Part shown: positions 5,711 through 8,434 of the stretch, piece by piece
Position numbering within the stretch: the stretch's first letter is position 1
Layout: each line of letters opens with the position of its first letter
DNA from: Ktedonobacteraceae bacterium
Lineage (GTDB): Bacteria > Chloroflexota > Ktedonobacteria > Ktedonobacterales > Ktedonobacteraceae
Reading direction: 5' to 3'
Assembly (NCBI GenBank): GCA_017354095.1
Contig: JAFMRP010000163.1
Span: forward strand, 1-8,434
Length of the DNA: 8,434 nucleotides
Position numbers and translations under genes: made by a program
The notes under the pieces: generated by a model
The model's database searches: none
Seen by the model: only the letters and a program-made list of their open reading frames with translations
Told to the model about the DNA's origin: nothing

Positions 5711-6430
5711 TTAATTGGTATCCTGTCCCGGCAGGTCGCAGGCATCGCCCTCGCAGACATTGGTTCCGTCAGCGGCGCTGACCATGGTGAGAGGATGGGA
5801 CTCGGCCCATGCCTGCTCAAGGGCTTCCAGGAAGAGATCTGAGGGCTGGGCTCCTGAGATGCCGTATTTCTCGTCGATGGCTACGAATGGGACGCCTCTG
5901 ATACCAAATGCCGCGGCCCGCTGCTCGTCCGCGTGCACGTCATCGGCATAGTCGTTGCTATCGAGCATGGCGCGTGCTTCCTGCGCATCGAGGCCAACTT
6001 CGGCAGCGATTTCGACGAGCGTATTGGGATCGCCGATGGACAATCCGTCGCTGAAATATGCCTTCAGCAGGCGCTCTTTCATGGTGCCTTGCAGGCCATA
6101 GGTCGCCGCGAGATGAATCAGCCGGTGTGCGTCAAATGTGTTGCCGGGCTGCGCTTTGTCGAGCTGGTAATCAAGACCTTCCCGACCCGCCATGGTGGTG
6201 AGTTGAGCGTGGAGCGCGGCAGCCTGGTCCGGGGTTTTGCCTAACTTCTGCGCTATCATGTCGTTCAGGCTTCCGGGGATGCGGCGAGGGGCAGTTGGGT
6301 CAAGCTCGAAGCTGCGCCAGGTAATCTCGACGTCGTCGCGGTGGGCGAAACGCGCCAGGGCGGCTTCGAAGCGTCGTTTGCCGATGTAGCACCAGGGGCA
6401 GACGACGTCAGACCAGATTTCGACTTTCAT
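5711..6430 (-). CDS. DsbA-family oxidoreductase, FrnE type
   Basis: 239 residues. Thioredoxin-fold protein with an inserted helical domain, in the FrnE/2-hydroxychromene-2-carboxylate isomerase-like branch of the DsbA family. The N-terminus MKVEIWSDVVCPWCYIGKRR carries the redox motif CPWC (11-14). NTFDAHRL (98-105) is the family signature in the helical insert, and GVPF (179-182) supplies the cis-proline Pro181. The C-terminus has a second cysteine pair, CEGDAC (226-231), a C-X4-C motif like the one described for Deinococcus radiodurans FrnE. There is no signal peptide, so it should act in the cytoplasm, in thiol-disulfide exchange or oxidative-stress protection. ATG 6430 matches the family start and has AGGGA about seven bases upstream. 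A second in-frame ATG at 6481, with its own AAAGGAA, would add 17 residues. Promoter at 6542-6571 on the minus strand. Confidence 0.88.
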   Translation of the reverse strand: MKVEIWSDVVCPWCYIGKRRFEAALARFAHRDDVEITWRSFELDPTAPRRIPGSLNDMIAQKLGKTPDQAAALHAQLTTMAGREGLDYQLDKAQPGNTFDAHRLIHLAATYGLQGTMKERLLKAYFSDGLSIGDPNTLVEIAAEVGLDAQEARAMLDSNDYADDVHADEQRAAAFGIRGVPFVAIDEKYGISGAQPSDLFLEALEQAWAESHPLTMVSAADGTNVCEGDACDLPGQDTN

Positions 6431-6517
6431 GCGGTTTCCCTTTAGTTCATTACTATGCACTGTGCTGGCTGTGCGCTCCATTGCCTGTTCCTTTCGCTCG
6501 ATGGTCCTTGTAAATAT

Positions 6518-6542
6518 TTAGTTGCTTCACTAATTAAAGTGA
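6518..6542. promoter_or_regulatory. Overlapping dyads at the oxidoreductase transcription start: candidate operator
   Basis: TCACT-AATTAA-AGTGA (6527-6542) is a 5-bp inverted repeat with a six-base AT-only spacer. TTAGT-TGCTTC-ACTAA (6518-6533) is a second with the same geometry, overlapping the first. They cover the predicted start site and the end of the -10 box of the minus-strand promoter, where a repressor would act. The size and spacing are compatible with a winged-helix repressor (MarR or HxlR type), which is an inference; no regulator gene lies in the window. Confidence 0.35.
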
Positions 6543-6571
6543 GGATAACATATATTGTTTTTCCGCGTCAA
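6542..6571 (-). promoter_or_regulatory. Promoter of the FrnE-type oxidoreductase gene
   Basis: On the minus strand: TTGACG (6571-6566), 18 bases ending in TGT, then TATCCT (6547-6542), giving an extended -10. The -35 is five of six and the -10 four of six consensus bases. The start would be near 6535, about 54 bases before the upstream ATG at 6481 and about 105 before ATG 6430. Confidence 0.4.
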
Positions 6572-6630
6572 GCTGTTCACTTACTGTGGAGATGAGTGAG
6601 CGGGGAGGGGAAAGCCCTGCCGGAAACCTG

Positions 6631-6639
6631 TGGTACAAT
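6631..6639 (+). promoter_or_regulatory. Extended -10 promoter of the acyl-CoA mutase gene
   Basis: TGG followed by TACAAT (6634-6639) forms an extended -10 box, five of six bases. The sequence at the -35 position (around 6611-6616) is poor. Transcription would start near 6646, 42 bases before the ATG at 6688. The poor -35 may mean that an activator is used. Confidence 0.4.
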
Positions 6640-6687
6640 AAAACAGAAAAGCAGTATGTCGCAATAACTTATAGAGGAGATCACCGG

Positions 6688-8412
6688 ATGCTAGAGCAGC
6701 AATCGACAGAGTCAACGCCGCCTGTTGTCGAGCAAGGCACTCTTTTTGATAAAGCTGAGCTGGAACGTATCTCAGCCGAGCAGGCTCGCTGGGAGAGCAC
6801 CGCCGTCAAGCAATCGTTGGAGCGTATCCCTGAGCGTGAGCATCTGATGACCACGTCCAGTGTTCCTGTAGAGCGTGTCTACACTCCCGGCGCCGAGCAG
6901 GATTTCATACGTGATATCGGCTTCCCCGGCGAATATCCTTATACGCGGGGCGTGCAGCCAACGATGTATCGTGCCCGGCCCTGGACCATGCGTATGTTTG
7001 CTGGTTTCGGCACCGCTGAAGATACCAATGCACGTTTCAAGTATCTCTTGCAGCAGGGCCAGACGGGTCTTTCGACCGCCTTTGACATGGCAACGCTCTA
7101 CGGCTATGATACTGATCATCCCCTGGCAGCCGGCGAGTTTGGTAAGTGTGGTGTGGCTGTCTCATCATTGGCGGACATGGAGATCCTCTTCGCCGATCTG
7201 CCGCTGGACAAGATTACCACTTCGATGACGATCAATAGCCCAGCCTCGGCTATCTGGGCCATGTATATCGTCAATGCTGAAAAGCGTGGTGTGCCGATGG
7301 CAAAACTGGGTGGCACACTGCAGAATGATATTCTCAAAGAATATATCGCGCAGAAAGAATTTCTCTTCCCTCCTGAACCGTCGATGCGGCTGGTTGTGGA
7401 TACCATTGAGTTTGGCACCAGGTATATGCCGAAATGGAATACGATCAGCATCAGTGGCTATCATATTCGCGAAGCCGGTGCTACCGCTGTGCAGGAGCTG
7501 GCCTTCACGCTGGCCGATGGCCTGGCTTATGTCGAAGCGGCCCTTCAGCGCGGCCTTAAAATCGATGACTTTGCCCCGCGTCTCTCTTTCTTCTTTGATG
7601 TGCATAACGACTTTTTTGAAGAGATTGCCAAGTTTCGTGCCGGTCGCCGTATCTGGGCCAGGCTGATGCGCGAGCGCTATGGCGCCAAAGATCCTCGCTC
7701 GTGTATGCTGCGCTGTCACGCTCAGACTGCCGGCGTCTCACTCACGGCCCAGCAGCCGGAAAATAACATCATCCGCACCACGATCCAGGCTCTGGCCGCT
7801 GTGCTGGGCGGCACGAACTCGCTGCATACCAACTCGCTCGACGAAGCGCTGGCCCTGCCTACCGAGAAGGCGGCCCTGATCGCCCTGCGTACCCAGCAGG
7901 TCATCGCCAGCGAGAGTGGTGTTGTGAACACCGTCGATCCCCTTGGCGGCTCCTATTTCATCGAGAAACTGACCGATGAGACGGAGCAGGCGACGATGGA
8001 TTATATCCAGCGTATCGATGCACTGGGGGGAGTGCTGGCCTGCATTCAAAATGGCTTTTTCCAGCGCGAAATCGCCGAATCGGCCTATCGCTACCAGCAG
8101 GAAATTGATCAGCACCAGCGCACGATCGTTGGCGTGAATGACTACCTGATGGACGAGGAAGTCAAGGTACCGACCCTCTATGTTGACTACGAGGGTCAGA
8201 AGGCTCACCTGGAGCGGCTCAATCGAGTGCGCCGCGAGCGCGACCAGGCCGCTGCCAAACGGGCGCTGGAGCAATTGCGCCGTGTGTCCGAAGGCACGGA
8301 GAATACGATGCCTGCTATCCTTGATGCCGTCAGGGCCTATGCGACGCTGGGCGAGATCATGGATGTCTTCCGCTCTGTGTTTGGCGAATATATGGAGCCC
8401 GCCGTTTTTTAA
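6688..8412 (+). CDS. Adenosylcobalamin-dependent acyl-CoA mutase large subunit (methylmalonyl-CoA mutase family, isobutyryl-CoA mutase type)
   Basis: 574 residues covering only the TIM-barrel catalytic domain. No B12-binding DxHxxG domain follows, so a separate small subunit is required. Family motifs are strong: YPYTRGVQPTMYRARPWTMR (83-102), GQTGLSTAFDMATLYGYD (124-141), ISISGYHIREAGATAVQE (253-270) and GGTNSLHTNSLDEALALPTE (374-393). Substrate-deciding positions can be placed by spacing. The methylmalonyl-CoA mutase Tyr89/Arg207 pair corresponds to Phe104/Gln222 here, the same 118-residue interval, and Phe/Gln is the isobutyryl-CoA mutase pair (Phe80/Gln198). The Asp117 of 2-hydroxyisobutyryl-CoA mutase corresponds to Ala131. 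Tyr258 and His259 match conserved Tyr243/His244. The likely reaction is therefore isobutyryl-CoA to n-butyryl-CoA (icmA-like), although automatic annotation would say methylmalonyl-CoA mutase. The start at 6688 follows AGAGGAGA (6673-6680) at seven bases; the longer frame from 6586 crosses the promoter. The specificity call is inference. Confidence 0.92.
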   Translation: MLEQQSTESTPPVVEQGTLFDKAELERISAEQARWESTAVKQSLERIPEREHLMTTSSVPVERVYTPGAEQDFIRDIGFPGEYPYTRGVQPTMYRARPWTMRMFAGFGTAEDTNARFKYLLQQGQTGLSTAFDMATLYGYDTDHPLAAGEFGKCGVAVSSLADMEILFADLPLDKITTSMTINSPASAIWAMYIVNAEKRGVPMAKLGGTLQNDILKEYIAQKEFLFPPEPSMRLVVDTIEFGTRYMPKWNTISISGYHIREAGATAVQELAFTLADGLAYVEAALQRGLKIDDFAPRLSFFFDVHNDFFEEIAKFRAGRRIWARLMRERYGAKDPRSCMLRCHAQTAGVSLTAQQPENNIIRTTIQALAAVLGGTNSLHTNSLDEALALPTEKAALIALRTQQVIASESGVVNTVDPLGGSYFIEKLTDETEQATMDYIQRIDALGGVLACIQNGFFQREIAESAYRYQQEIDQHQRTIVGVNDYLMDEEVKVPTLYVDYEGQKAHLERLNRVRRERDQAAAKRALEQLRRVSEGTENTMPAILDAVRAYATLGEIMDVFRSVFGEYMEPAVF

Positions 8413-8429
8413 GTTCGATAGAGAGAAGC

Positions 8430-8434
8430 ATGCC
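8430..8434 (+). CDS. Possible start of the next gene, cut by the window edge
   Basis: An ATG at 8430 lies 17 bases after the mutase stop and follows a purine-rich GAGAGAAG (8421-8428) that could be a weak ribosome binding site. Only two further bases are visible, so nothing can be said about the product. A gene for the B12-binding small subunit would be expected near here, but this is only an expectation. Confidence 0.2.

Noticed and set aside
5348..5842. Plus-strand frame of 164 codons across the convergent ends of the phosphotransferase and oxidoreductase genes
   Set aside because: It overlaps two well-supported genes out of frame and has no ribosome site or domain.
6586..6687. N-terminal extension of the mutase frame to 6586
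   Set aside because: It crosses the predicted promoter, and ATG 6688 has a strong AGAGGAGA at good distance.
7738..8274. Minus-strand frame (178 codons) opposite the mutase, and similar frames at 7165-7719
   Set aside because: They mirror the codon bias of the mutase, whose motifs are unmistakable; no ribosome sites or recognisable domains.

Overview
The window reads as chromosomal DNA of a free-living bacterium with moderately high G+C. Gene content and protein style (a YflT-like general stress protein with a glycine zipper, a B12-dependent acyl-CoA mutase large chain without its cobalamin domain, a FrnE-type DsbA protein) fit Chloroflexota, most likely Ktedonobacteria. That assignment is inferred from resemblance; no rRNA or other marker gene is present.

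Layout: six protein genes. (1) 188-1039, plus: stress protein with a hydrophobic glycine-zipper core and a long acidic Pro/Ala/Glu-rich tail, behind a very good sigma70-type promoter that shares its bases with a terminator-like hairpin. (2) 1162-2343, plus: acetyl-CoA acetyltransferase (thiolase) with its own promoter and a strong intrinsic terminator at 2363-2409. (3) 2413-3666, minus: 12-helix MFS permease, convergent with the thiolase. (4) 4620-5672, plus: aminoglycoside/homoserine kinase-type phosphotransferase. (5) 5711-6430, minus: FrnE-like DsbA-family oxidoreductase. (6) 6688-8412, plus: methylmalonyl-CoA mutase family large subunit whose active-site residues point to isobutyryl-CoA mutase; it is divergent from gene 5.

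The 950 bases between the MFS start and the phosphotransferase start are the least ordinary part. On the minus strand they hold a strong promoter (4072-4100) placed so that a 34-codon ORF (3961-4065) would begin at the transcript's first base. The ORF's stop codon lies inside a perfect 11-bp hairpin, and a roughly 300-base leader follows whose last 8-bp arm could cover the MFS translation start. This looks like a candidate attenuation leader for an exporter. On the other side, 4173-4570 is built of non-coding repeats: a decamer array at helical-turn spacing, a nested dyad of about 116 bp, and four copies of a compound repeat.

Functionally, the thiolase and the mutase both belong to short-chain acyl-CoA metabolism (C4 interconversion, valine/butyrate carbon flow) but are not in one operon. 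The other genes look like independent transcription units. The mutase needs a separate B12-binding small subunit, which is not in the window; a possible start codon 17 bases after it is cut by the window edge.
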